From NCBI GenBank assembly GCA_947573135.1, contig CANPDU010000001.1, positions 124,001-188,000 of the forward strand: a DNA stretch of 64,000 nt. Reading direction: 5' to 3'. This DNA is from an uncultured Bacteroidales bacterium (GTDB lineage Bacteria; Bacteroidota; Bacteroidia; Bacteroidales; Muribaculaceae). This document shows, in pieces, positions 16,725-25,271 of the stretch. Position numbers and translations under genes: made by a program. How positions within the stretch are numbered: position 1 is the first letter of the stretch; each line of letters opens with the position of its first letter. The notes under the pieces were generated by a model. It made no database searches and had not been told where the DNA came from. It saw only the letters and a list, made by a program, of their open reading frames with translations.

Positions 16725-17830
16725 TGCGCTGCGCTTTTAGCGTTGATAACAGTCCCTTCCTTGATCAGGCCCGCGCCTTCCGACACAATCGTGTCGCCGA
16801 CCTGCAGGCCGCCGGTGACGACATACTCCCGGCCGTTGCTCTCGGGGAGCACCTTAATCTCGGTCGACACGGCGCGGTCGTCGACCACGCGGTAGACAAA
16901 CACCTTGTCCTGAAGCTCGTAGGTCGCGCCCTGCGGTATCACGATACAGTCATTGTAGACCGACGGTATGATGACCGAACCCGTTCCGCCGTCGCGGAGC
17001 AGACGGTCGGGATTGGCAAAGACGGCGCGGTAGCTTATCGCGCCGGTCGAATTGTTGATCGTGCCGCTGACGGCGTCGATGCGGCCTTTGACCGGATAAA
17101 GCTCGCCGTTGCTCATCACAAATTCCACCTCGGGCATCTCGTCGAGAGCCTGCTTCATCGAACCGTAGCGGCGCACCATCTCGAGCATCTGGTTCTCGGC
17201 CATCGAAAAGTAGGCATAGATCTCGCCGTTGTCGCTCACGGTGACAAGCGGTTCCGTATTGCCCGACTTCAGGAGCGTGCCGACACGGTAAGGAATCATG
17301 CTCGCCACGCCGTTGACCGGCGATTTGACCTTAGTGTACGACAGATCGGTCGCCGCCTTGTCGAGTTCGGCCTTTGCCAGACGCAGCTTGGCGTTAGCCT
17401 CGGCGAGCTCGTTTTTGGCAGTGTTCAGTTCAAACTCAGAAATGACTTTCTCCTGATAAAGCTCCTTGTTGCTCTCCAGCACCAGCTCGGCCGTCGAAAC
17501 CGACGCCTCGGCACTGTTGACATTGGCTCTGGCTATGTCGTAGGCAGCCTGAAATTTGGCCGAGTCTATCTCGAAAAGCACCTGTCCCTTGCGCACCTCG
17601 TCGCCTTCGCGTATGCGTATATGCGTCAGTATGCCGTCGACCTGCGGCCTGATCTCTACGGTCTGGCAGCCGGTGACTGTGGCCGGATAACTTGAGTTGA
17701 GAGTACGGTCGGCAGTCTCTATGACGAGTGTCGGATATGTGACGGGAGCCTTCTCTTCAGTTGACTTGCCGCCGCACGAGCAGAGCGAAAGCAGAAAAAC
17801 GCCCGATGCAAAAACTGTGATTTTATTCAT
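16721..17830 (-). CDS. RND efflux periplasmic adaptor (membrane fusion protein)
   Basis: First gene of the pump operon. The 369-residue lipoprotein has a lipobox LSLCSC (Cys near 19), a biotinyl-lipoyl motif (VEIRPQVDGILTHIRIREGDEVRKGQVLFEID), a helical hairpin of about 90 residues, a second lipoyl half (DLSYTKVKSPVNGVASMIPY), and a beta-barrel domain. It bridges the AcrB-like pump and the NodT-like duct. Its TGA overlaps the pump ATG. Confidence 0.94.
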   Translation of the reverse strand: MNKITVFASGVFLLSLCSCGGKSTEEKAPVTYPTLVIETADRTLNSSYPATVTGCQTVEIRPQVDGILTHIRIREGDEVRKGQVLFEIDSAKFQAAYDIARANVNSAEASVSTAELVLESNKELYQEKVISEFELNTAKNELAEANAKLRLAKAELDKAATDLSYTKVKSPVNGVASMIPYRVGTLLKSGNTEPLVTVSDNGEIYAYFSMAENQMLEMVRRYGSMKQALDEMPEVEFVMSNGELYPVKGRIDAVSGTINNSTGAISYRAVFANPDRLLRDGGTGSVIIPSVYNDCIVIPQGATYELQDKVFVYRVVDDRAVSTEIKVLPESNGREYVVTGGLQVGDTIVSEGAGLIKEGTVINAKSAAQ

Positions 17831-17881
17831 TAGGTCTATGATATGGAGTAAAGGATATTAATGATTGGTCTATAAGAGGTT

Positions 17882-19321
17882 CTATTTGCGCGAGCGTCCG
17901 ACGGTCACCGTCTTGCCAGGCTTTACCTCGATCTCGGCTGTAACGATATGATTGCCTGCGTTATCGCTGCCCGTCACTGTCGGGAGCGCTTTTTTACCCT
18001 GATAGAGAGCATCGCCGTCGCCGACAAACGACGCGCGCCACGTCAGCGTCTGCGGTGTGTTGTTGGTAAACTCGGTCCGGTCATGGCCGACGTGTCTGAC
18101 AGTCACCGATCCGCCGAGCATCGGCACATCGCGGGCCGTCGACTCGGTCGACTCGCCGCCGCGGTAGCATGTAGCGACCGACATTTCAGACGCCGACGGC
18201 TGTATGCCCATCAGGCCGCAGAAGATGCCTTCGATCACCCCGTATGACACCTCGGGATAGTCGTTGCGCTTAATCGTCGTTAGCCCGGTAAGTATCTCAC
18301 GGGCAGCGTCGGCATAGCCCAGACGGTAAAGGAAAACCGGGAAGGCCGAAAGATTTTCGACGTTCCACGGCCGCGACATCACGTCGGCGACCGAAGCCTT
18401 CACCCTTTCGGGACGGTCGAGAGCGCCGATAAGCAGCAGGTAGGGAATGCCCTCGCCGCGGTGAAACTCCTTGTCCTGAGTGTAGTATGTGTTGTAACGG
18501 TTATTCTCTTCGTCCCACCACACGCTTTCGATCAGGTCGCCGTAACGGGCGGCTGTGCGTGCGGCAAAAGCGGCCTCGGATTCATTGCCGTTGCGCGCGG
18601 CAATTTTAGCATATGAATCATATGCGCATTTTGCTGCGCCGACAAGGTCGATGGCCACGGTGATGCCCGAGAAGTTCTCAGCATAAGACGGCAGCCCACG
18701 GCATGTGTGAAAGCCTTTCTTGCGGTCGAAAGGCTCGGGAGTGTTCATGAAGCGGCGGCGACCCATGATACTGTCGGGAGTGAGCGCCCAGCGGTCGGCA
18801 TAGTCATGGGCCGTGCGCTCATAGAAACCGACAAACGGAGGCGCCGACAGATACAGCTCGTTGCCGGTCCACTCGTAGACACCGTAACAAGCACGCATCA
18901 CGTCGAAATTGGCCGGAAGATTATACCAGAATTCCTTGTCGTTGCCGAAGTCGCACGGAGCCGGACGGTCGAACTTATCGATCTCCCAGTAGGAACACCA
19001 GTCCTTGCTCTCGCTTATGTTGGCGGCAATCTTGCCGAGCATATTGGCGTTGTGGCTGTCGAGACCGAGCAGACAGGCCCCGATAACCTGATGAGAAACG
19101 TCGCGCATACAGAAAGCGTCGCGTCCGGGCAAAGCGGCCTCATACCATATGCCGACCGGATCATCGGCGTCGTGGACATAACTGAGCGCCATGTCGCGCG
19201 CCCAGCGGTAAGTGTTTTCGAGCGTACTGTCGCTCGACTCAAAACCGGCCGGCGCCCCCGCGGCCGTCATGACAACTGCTCCGAGTGCCATCGCCCCAAA
19301 TATCAATCGTAAGTTATTCAT
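17882..19321 (-). CDS. Secreted six-hairpin glycosidase-like protein
   Basis: After a signal peptide (LIFGAMALGAVVMTAAGAPA) the product shows the repeated helical pairs of an (alpha/alpha)6 toroid: YRWARDMALSYVHD, GRDAFCMRDVSHQVIGACLLG, SYWEIDKFDRPAPCDFG and EFWYNLPANFDVMRACY. A C-terminal beta-rich region of about 90 residues follows. The AFCMRDVSHQ stretch resembles active-site regions of several toroid glycoside hydrolases, so a role in glycan cleavage is likely, but the family and substrate cannot be named. I prefer ATG 19321 (MNNLR) over 19345, because a -7 box ends only 6 nt before 19345. Confidence 0.7.
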   Translation of the reverse strand: MNNLRLIFGAMALGAVVMTAAGAPAGFESSDSTLENTYRWARDMALSYVHDADDPVGIWYEAALPGRDAFCMRDVSHQVIGACLLGLDSHNANMLGKIAANISESKDWCSYWEIDKFDRPAPCDFGNDKEFWYNLPANFDVMRACYGVYEWTGNELYLSAPPFVGFYERTAHDYADRWALTPDSIMGRRRFMNTPEPFDRKKGFHTCRGLPSYAENFSGITVAIDLVGAAKCAYDSYAKIAARNGNESEAAFAARTAARYGDLIESVWWDEENNRYNTYYTQDKEFHRGEGIPYLLLIGALDRPERVKASVADVMSRPWNVENLSAFPVFLYRLGYADAAREILTGLTTIKRNDYPEVSYGVIEGIFCGLMGIQPSASEMSVATCYRGGESTESTARDVPMLGGSVTVRHVGHDRTEFTNNTPQTLTWRASFVGDGDALYQGKKALPTVTGSDNAGNHIVTAEIEVKPGKTVTVGRSRK

Positions 19322-19350
19322 TTTTAATTGACTACATTTTTTCACTTCTA

Positions 19351-19358
19351 CAAAATTA
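19351..19358 (-). promoter_or_regulatory. -7 box of the glycosidase-like gene
   Basis: The minus strand reads TAATTTTG, matching TAnnTTTG, immediately 3' of the last of three 33-bp-spaced repeats. Confidence 0.5.
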
Positions 19359-19441
19359 CAAAAATCTGCACGAATATTTCAGCAAATTGGACAAAAATCT
19401 GCACGAATATCGGGGCGAATCACACAAAAATCTGCACGAAT
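19358..19441. repeat. Three direct repeats at 33-bp spacing
   Basis: ACAAAAATCTGCACGAAT occurs at 19358, 19391 and 19424 with an exact 33-bp period and unrelated spacers of about 15 bp. The spacing is close to three helical turns. The repeats lie directly upstream of the glycosidase-like gene and just past the terminase stop. Confidence 0.85.
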
Positions 19442-19457
19442 CGGACTTGGCGACTTT

Positions 19458-21332
19458 TTACCAGGCATATCGGTTGAGGTCGGAGAGGCGGGGGACGCCC
19501 GACAGCGCCGGGATCTCGTAGATGACTTGCAGGGCGAGCGCACGGGTCATCAGCATGTCGTCGTGATAGCCCCGCCGGGCGCCGAAAGCGCCTCTCTCGT
19601 CCTGACGGTAGACAGCGAGCTCATAGCATGCTCCAGCCGAATTCTCGACATACTCGTGCTCGCGCACGGCGCGGACGAGACCGTTGATCAGAGCGGCCTT
19701 TGTCGCGCGGTTGGTGTGAAAACCTATGCGCCACGAGGTCACAGGCGAACCGTCGTCGGATCTTGAGCGCCGGTAGAGATTATGATAGCTGTCGGCAAGC
19801 CGCTGAAGGACATAACCGTTCGATCCGCCGCCGTTGCCCGACTCCGACTCGAGGGAGTTGCTCTCGATGACGAGGAGAGCCTCGTTGTAGCGGACCGCCA
19901 CGACACGGGCTATGTCGACCAAAATGTCGTGATCGACGTGTCCGCGCCACTGTGCGACGACCTCGTGACGGTCAGAGAAGGCGTCGCAGCGCCTCACCAC
20001 TGCAATGACCGACCAGTCGGCCGAGGCGGTGCGTCCGCCGACATCGACGGCCACAACATATTCGGCTCCTGGGCGCGGCTCCTCCCAGATCTCCAGCTCG
20101 CCGCCGGGACGGTCATATAAAGCGTCACCTACAACGGCGCAACGTCGCTCCGGCTCGCGGCAGTCCTTGAGCAGGCGGTCGATATCAGCCTGGTCGAACA
20201 CTCCGGCGTTTGTGGCGCCGAAGGCCTCAGTGTCGGTTGAAGGATATTCGGCGTAGAGTTTCTGAATGTCTTTGTCGGCACGGGCTTTCTCGCGGTACCA
20301 GTTGATCTGTTCGAGAGTGCATCCGAGTCGCCACAGATTGAGCTCGCGGTCAGACAGCGACGCGACAAAGTCTGCCGGGGGCACCGAAAGCGGCAGGGTG
20401 TTGGTCTCGACCTCAAACCAGGCGACAAACACCGGTCGCTTGTCGCTCTCGCCGTTTTTGGCGCGCTGCCACTCCTCGTAGAAGTAGTTGCCCATGCCGT
20501 TGGCGGTCGACTCCATGGCCACGAGCGAGTAAGGAATGAGAGCTACCGATCCGCAGACACTGCGTATCAGATCGTTGGGCGACTGCGAGGGGGTGTCGCG
20601 CCAGAAAGCGGTCTCCGACAGATGAGCCATCGCTATGTCGTAGCCGCGGATCGCATCCTGAGCCTCGCTCGACGTGACGGCCACGCGGCAGCCGCGTCCG
20701 GCAATCTCGCGGACGTTGGACGACCCTTCGAAAGGCTTGAAAAGCAGTTTTGTCTCACCGTCGTCGCCGCCGTCCCACATGTCGGCCGGATAGTCGCGCA
20801 CAAGCTCGGTGTACATGCGCCGGATATTGACCGCGCTGTCTTTGTTATGGCAGCATATGAGCGAACTCCAGTTGGGGAGCAGACACATCTGGATCCATGC
20901 CATATAGTTCTGTATCAGCGTCGAGCATCCCCACTGGCGCGCCTTGAGCACGATGATGCGTATCGGACGGCCGGCGAGGCGGTCGGCCTCGAGGACGGCG
21001 AGCACCTTGCGCTGCCCCCGGTTGAGCACCAAGGGTGTCAGGCGCCAGCCTGTCTTGGGCTTGATCTTCACGCAGGTGACACACCAGTATTCGAAATCGT
21101 AGCGGCAGCGCAGTATGCGCCACTGTTTCTCGCCCGAAGCGACGGCATAGAGCGGATCGTCGAGCATGGCGCGCGGCACACGCGCCCTTGACAGCCCCCT
21201 GACCGGCGTATCGACCTCAACGCGGTCGCCGAAGCACGATATGCCCGCTACGGGGTCATAATCGTCGGTCCGGGCGGCCTTGCGCCTTTCATTTTCGGCG
21301 ATAAAAGCCGGAATGTCTATTCTCTTTTCCAT
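19458..21332 (-). CDS. Phage-type terminase large subunit (packaging ATPase/nuclease)
   Basis: This 624-residue protein carries all expected terminase marks. In the ATPase half these are the Walker A variant KARQWGCST (residues 130-138) and the acidic LSETAFW block (238-244). In the nuclease half they are the metal-binding acids D430 in VAVDVGG, E490 in LLVIESN, and HDD (590-592) in GYHDDMLMTRALAL. Terminases pump DNA into a procapsid through the portal and cut it. Nothing suggests decay: full length, intact catalytic residues, no frameshift. It is the second gene of the left phage-derived operon, 4 bp after the 832-residue gene. The portal and capsid genes lie 7.5-12.8 kb away on the other strand. 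Confidence 0.92.
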   Translation of the reverse strand: MEKRIDIPAFIAENERRKAARTDDYDPVAGISCFGDRVEVDTPVRGLSRARVPRAMLDDPLYAVASGEKQWRILRCRYDFEYWCVTCVKIKPKTGWRLTPLVLNRGQRKVLAVLEADRLAGRPIRIIVLKARQWGCSTLIQNYMAWIQMCLLPNWSSLICCHNKDSAVNIRRMYTELVRDYPADMWDGGDDGETKLLFKPFEGSSNVREIAGRGCRVAVTSSEAQDAIRGYDIAMAHLSETAFWRDTPSQSPNDLIRSVCGSVALIPYSLVAMESTANGMGNYFYEEWQRAKNGESDKRPVFVAWFEVETNTLPLSVPPADFVASLSDRELNLWRLGCTLEQINWYREKARADKDIQKLYAEYPSTDTEAFGATNAGVFDQADIDRLLKDCREPERRCAVVGDALYDRPGGELEIWEEPRPGAEYVVAVDVGGRTASADWSVIAVVRRCDAFSDRHEVVAQWRGHVDHDILVDIARVVAVRYNEALLVIESNSLESESGNGGGSNGYVLQRLADSYHNLYRRSRSDDGSPVTSWRIGFHTNRATKAALINGLVRAVREHEYVENSAGACYELAVYRQDERGAFGARRGYHDDMLMTRALALQVIYEIPALSGVPRLSDLNRYAW

Positions 21333-21336
21333 GGCA

Positions 21337-23832
21337 TCAGTCTTTTATATAGCTTAAAGTTACAGCTGAGATCACCGTGTCGGGCGATACACGCCCCTGG
21401 AACGAGACCGCCGCGCGGCGCAGCGGCAGAGCCGGCAGGGCAACTTTCAGCGGCGAAGCCTGACGGCCGTCGAGGCTCAGTCTCAGCGACGGCGAGGGCT
21501 CTTCGTCGGCTGTGCTGACGCGCCTAACGGCGAGCGATCCGTAGGCGACCGACCGCGAGCGCATGTCGAAAGTCAGTCCGACCGGCCTGACAAAGTCGTC
21601 CGAAACGCTGATCGCGCAGTCCCAGCGGACATAGACCGAGCCGGCGGCGGGCGTCTCGGCTCCGAGACGGCAGAGACTGCCGCCGACGACAGCATAAGCG
21701 TCGAGCGACGGAGACCGGACCGCATCGTCGCGCGTGGCCGACTGCAGCGTCGAAAGATCGACCACAGCCGTGAGGCCGTCAGCGGCCGCAGAGCCCCAGA
21801 GCTCGTCTCTGACAGGATCATAGGCCAGCACATCGGCATCGAAATCAGACAGCAGAGTCACCGCGCGCGAAGCCCCGACTTCGACCAGGTTCCCCGACGC
21901 AACGGCAAGCAGGCGCCCGGCGGCATCGGCGGCCGCATGCCGCCCGACCACTCCGCGACTGTCGACAAGGCTGACACTCAGCGAGGCGCCTGAAAGGGTC
22001 ACCGCATATATGCCCCGGCTTGTGAGCGCCGAGAAACGCACACGCGAGAAATCCCAGCTCGACTGTGAGCGCGACGCCGGAAAGAGAGCGCTGACCTCGC
22101 CGTCGCCTACGGGAGCAAGAGACACTGCCGCCGTCGGAGCGTCGGCACGCGCAGCGGCGACAAAGCCCGGCAAAGGCTTTCTGACCCGGCGTTCGGCCGG
22201 AATGACGAAGGTCTGCGCCTCGCCTTCGGGCACAAAGGGTGCGAACCCGGGACTGACATAGACCGACATGTCGCCCGAGGGCAAAGGCGTGAGCGGCACA
22301 GTGGTACGGCGGACCTTACCTCCCGCACTGACAATCAGCGTCATCGCCACGGCGTCGGCCGACGGATAGCTCAGCACGGGGTTGAGTTCGGCAGGCGCGC
22401 CTTCAGTGCCCTGCGCCACGGCCACAAGCTGCTCGTCGCCCGAGGCAAAAGTTACGGCGACAGCCGATCTCCACGCTCCGGCCCCGGCACGGCTACCGGC
22501 AAAAAAGTCGGCCGACCAGCCCCTGAAACGCAAGGCTTCGAGCGAACCCCAGAGCACATTCCCGGCCGCCGACGCACAGCAGGCGGCAGCAAAAGCATGA
22601 GGCGGAGAGATACGCGACTGTGAGTCGGAGACGGTCTCGGGGCGCCGCGCCAGAGCTGCGGCCACCGCGCGGCACTCGTCGTCGACGCCCGAATAAGGCA
22701 GCGTCAGCCGAGGCTCGCAGTCGATCACAGAGCCCTCGGCAAACGGGCCTCTGATCACAGCGACAACCTGCTCTGCGTCGGCCTGCACGGCAAGCATCCG
22801 GCGCAGACGCGACTCTCCGGCAGCGGCATTACCCGAGCTCACCGACAACCCGGCGCCCGGCATCGTCAGACGCAGCATCGTTCTGTCGGCCGGATCGTTG
22901 ACGAGCACGGCCACAGCCTCGCCCGAGGGATCGAAGGGATGGAACTGCGGACAGGCGAGTATCTCTATACGGCTGACCGCCGCAGCCATAGCCTTGCTGA
23001 CGGGGCGGCTCGACACGACGGCCGGACGCCAGCCGCGCGCCGCTATCTCATAGCCGTCGAGCGTACGGCGGTCGTCGCTCGTAACAGCCACGGGAGCCGT
23101 GAGTCTGCCGCTGTCGCGAGGTCCGAGCAGCAGAGGCGGCGAAATGCAGAGCGTCGAACCGTCGTGACTCACAAGCCGGTAACGCACAATCGCCGGAGCG
23201 CAGCAGACGCCTGCGGCAGCCGCCTGTGAGACCACTTCAGTATAAGCCCGGCGCAGATCGCCGGTGACGGCGCGGCGGTCACTGTCGTTGAGCGGCTCCG
23301 AGGCCGAAGAATAGTCGCCCGACAGACGGCGCGGAGCGACCGTCGCCGTGCAGTCGGCAGTCTCATGTGCGGTCAGCGACAGGGCTGTCCATTCCGAGGG
23401 ATCGATAAGCAGCCATGCGCTTTCGCCGGCGTCGTAGGCCATGCGGCGCGGCCCGTCGGCGGTCATGACGGTCAGCATGTCGCCGAATGACACGGCGCAG
23501 CTGATCTCCGAGTCGGTGACGGCGATAAGGCTGACGCTCTCGGTCGACACGACGCCGGCGCCGCAGTCGGCTCCGACGAGGTCAATAGCTCCGAGGCGGC
23601 ATCCGTCGGCGACAATAAGCATCTCGACGCCAGGAGCCGGCGACATCTTGGTGAGCGGCCACCAGGCTCCTTCGGCGACGGGCTCGGGACGGCCTACGGG
23701 ACGCAGCACGGTCTCGCCGGTCGGCAGGATTTCGGTTCGCAGATTATGACATCTCATTGTGGCGCTTTTTGCTGACGGGGCCACTTTCGCCATGATGCCG
23801 CGCGCGGCGGCTCTAATTTTTGAAGGTCTCAT
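21337..23832 (-). CDS. Unrecognised 832-residue protein, phage-derived operon
   Basis: First gene of the left phage-derived operon. It is rich in Ala, Ser, Val and Arg, with many short beta-strand-like stretches and no signal peptide or membrane helix. It starts with a basic segment (MRPSKIRAAARGIMAK). Repeated patterns such as VLAYDPVRDELWGSA and DAYAVVGGSLCRLG suggest beta-propeller or beta-sandwich blades, as in tail or fibre-like structural proteins. Co-transcription with the terminase and the phage-type promoter point to a virion role, possibly tail or adaptor, but this is inference. I use ATG 23832 instead of 23898, because the longer start lies upstream of the -7 box at 23877-23884. 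Confidence 0.6.
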   Translation of the reverse strand: MRPSKIRAAARGIMAKVAPSAKSATMRCHNLRTEILPTGETVLRPVGRPEPVAEGAWWPLTKMSPAPGVEMLIVADGCRLGAIDLVGADCGAGVVSTESVSLIAVTDSEISCAVSFGDMLTVMTADGPRRMAYDAGESAWLLIDPSEWTALSLTAHETADCTATVAPRRLSGDYSSASEPLNDSDRRAVTGDLRRAYTEVVSQAAAAGVCCAPAIVRYRLVSHDGSTLCISPPLLLGPRDSGRLTAPVAVTSDDRRTLDGYEIAARGWRPAVVSSRPVSKAMAAAVSRIEILACPQFHPFDPSGEAVAVLVNDPADRTMLRLTMPGAGLSVSSGNAAAGESRLRRMLAVQADAEQVVAVIRGPFAEGSVIDCEPRLTLPYSGVDDECRAVAAALARRPETVSDSQSRISPPHAFAAACCASAAGNVLWGSLEALRFRGWSADFFAGSRAGAGAWRSAVAVTFASGDEQLVAVAQGTEGAPAELNPVLSYPSADAVAMTLIVSAGGKVRRTTVPLTPLPSGDMSVYVSPGFAPFVPEGEAQTFVIPAERRVRKPLPGFVAAARADAPTAAVSLAPVGDGEVSALFPASRSQSSWDFSRVRFSALTSRGIYAVTLSGASLSVSLVDSRGVVGRHAAADAAGRLLAVASGNLVEVGASRAVTLLSDFDADVLAYDPVRDELWGSAAADGLTAVVDLSTLQSATRDDAVRSPSLDAYAVVGGSLCRLGAETPAAGSVYVRWDCAISVSDDFVRPVGLTFDMRSRSVAYGSLAVRRVSTADEEPSPSLRLSLDGRQASPLKVALPALPLRRAAVSFQGRVSPDTVISAVTLSYIKD

Positions 23833-23873
23833 AGGTTGATGAAGTGTATGATTTAGGTTAATAAATTTTTCTG

Positions 23874-23938
23874 CTGCAAAGTTACGGCGCAAAAACACCG
23901 TATTGACAGCAAAATCGGACGACTGTCCGATTTAACAC
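23874..23938 (-). promoter_or_regulatory. Promoter/operator of the left phage-derived operon
   Basis: On the minus strand this reads GTGTTAAATC, then the perfect dyad TCGGACAGTCGTCCGA, then ATTTTGCT, a 23-nt spacer, and the -7 box TAACTTTG. The same module, with identical spacing, precedes the right phage-derived operon at 28391. Confidence 0.75.
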
Positions 23939-24014
23939 GCACTTTTTGAGTAAAAAAGTGATAACCCGGGCTTTAGAGCCTGAAAATTTTTCAGACAAGT
24001 CTGCTGAAATGACA

Positions 24015-24047
24015 GAGGGCGCTCCGTCAGTAATGACGGGCGCCCTC
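24015..24047 (-). terminator. Terminator hairpin after the secreted-protein gene
   Basis: GAGGGCGC and GCGCCCTC flank a further CCGTCA/TGACGG pairing, making a long GC-rich stem 31 bp past the stop at 24078. The T tract after it is weak. Confidence 0.65.
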
Positions 24048-24077
24048 ACGGTTATAGCGGATTGTTGATCCTGATTA

Positions 24078-25235
24078 TCAGCGGATCACCTGTTTGGTGA
24101 CTTTGTCGCCGCGGCAAACGATGAAGATACCGTTTTCGGGGTTGTCAACGCGCACACCCTGGAGGTTGTAGTAGACAGCCTCAGCTTCGGCAGCCTCGAT
24201 ATCCTCGATGCCGCTCGACTGTGCGGGAGCGTAGCTTACAACGTAAAGCGACGGAGCATTGTTGTAGACTGTAACAACGATAGTAACATCATATGTGCCG
24301 GCTTCGACCGATGCCTGTTCATAGTTGTTGCGGAATGAGAGCTCAACATCGCCGACTTTGCCGGTGAAATTAGACTTGGTTGCAGGAGTAGCCTCAGCAA
24401 AGACAACGTCTTTTACAACGACAACGCTGTTGACGAGATCGGTTGTGATGTCGGCGGCTGCGACGGCCTTAGCAGTGAAAGTGCCGGCGGTTGTAGCGGG
24501 AAGAGCGTCAAATTCGATTTCGGGAGTTGCACCGTTATAGAGTTTGTAAGTGCCTTCCCAACCTGCGGGAATAACATCGCCTACAGAGAGTGTGTTAGAT
24601 CCGTAAAGCTGGATGAAATCGCCGGCTTCGTCACAAGCAAATACATTGCTGTTTCTAACAAAACCGACAGTCAGAGCATAGTCAACAGCGATTTTAGTTC
24701 CTGTTGCAAGAGCCTTTGTGGCAGCTACAGACGCAACTTTAGTCGCTTCGGGTTCGGGTTCCGGTGCGACTTCAGTATCACTGACAACAATGCCTGTCAC
24801 ACGGAACTGGTTGGCCGATGCAGTCATAGTCACAGTCTTGGCGGCAGTAGTGCTTGAGATAGTGAGAGTCTTGGCTGTAGCATCATACTTCTGAGTCCAG
24901 CCTTCGCTGACTGTCTGCTCACCGCCGTAGTTGCCACCCTGGGAAGAGAGTATGACATTTTTGAAATCGAAATCAGCGCTGCTGATCACAATTTGAGCTT
25001 TCTTGTAAACACGAATCTGATCACCGGGTTTAATCAAAGCTGTAGACGATTCATGTTTGATTGTTTTGATAGTGAAAGTTTTTTCGCCTGCTTTGACTGT
25101 TGTTTCAAAACCATTAGCATCGCCTGTCCATTCAAGAGAAGCATAATTGTCTGCTCCGAAGATAGTGTACTGCTCAGCGTTGGCACCCATTACACCAACA
25201 GCCGCAACTGCAATTGAAAGTAAAAGTTTTTTCAT
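24078..25235 (-). CDS. Secreted repetitive protein with a C-terminal sorting-like tail
   Basis: This 385-residue protein has a signal peptide (MKKLLLSIAVAAVGVMGANA), low-complexity Thr/Ala-rich beta domains and an acidic linker (PEPEPEA near 160). The last 30 residues have the form YYNLQGVRV-x-NGIFIVxxGxKVTKQVI, a tail common in Bacteroidales secreted proteins and similar to type IX secretion sorting domains. Its function is unknown; it may be a surface or extracellular adhesin-like protein. It lies 36 bp after the endonuclease/phosphatase gene and may share its transcript. Confidence 0.75.
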   Translation of the reverse strand: MKKLLLSIAVAAVGVMGANAEQYTIFGADNYASLEWTGDANGFETTVKAGEKTFTIKTIKHESSTALIKPGDQIRVYKKAQIVISSADFDFKNVILSSQGGNYGGEQTVSEGWTQKYDATAKTLTISSTTAAKTVTMTASANQFRVTGIVVSDTEVAPEPEPEATKVASVAATKALATGTKIAVDYALTVGFVRNSNVFACDEAGDFIQLYGSNTLSVGDVIPAGWEGTYKLYNGATPEIEFDALPATTAGTFTAKAVAAADITTDLVNSVVVVKDVVFAEATPATKSNFTGKVGDVELSFRNNYEQASVEAGTYDVTIVVTVYNNAPSLYVVSYAPAQSSGIEDIEAAEAEAVYYNLQGVRVDNPENGIFIVCRGDKVTKQVIR

Positions 25236-25271
25236 AAAAAAATAGATGTTAGTTAACAGTTAATTATTTGG

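Noticed and set aside
16724-17695. 323-residue plus-strand ORF opposite the efflux adaptor
   Set aside because: Antisense shadow of an unambiguous membrane fusion protein gene.
19358-19441. Spaced direct repeats as a small CRISPR array
   Set aside because: Only three repeats of about 18 bp with 15-bp spacers, and no cas genes; spacing is unlike CRISPR.
19285-19521. 78-residue ORF with KNLHE repeats as a gene
   Set aside because: It overlaps the terminase and glycosidase-like genes on the other strand and its repeats are explained by the DNA repeats.
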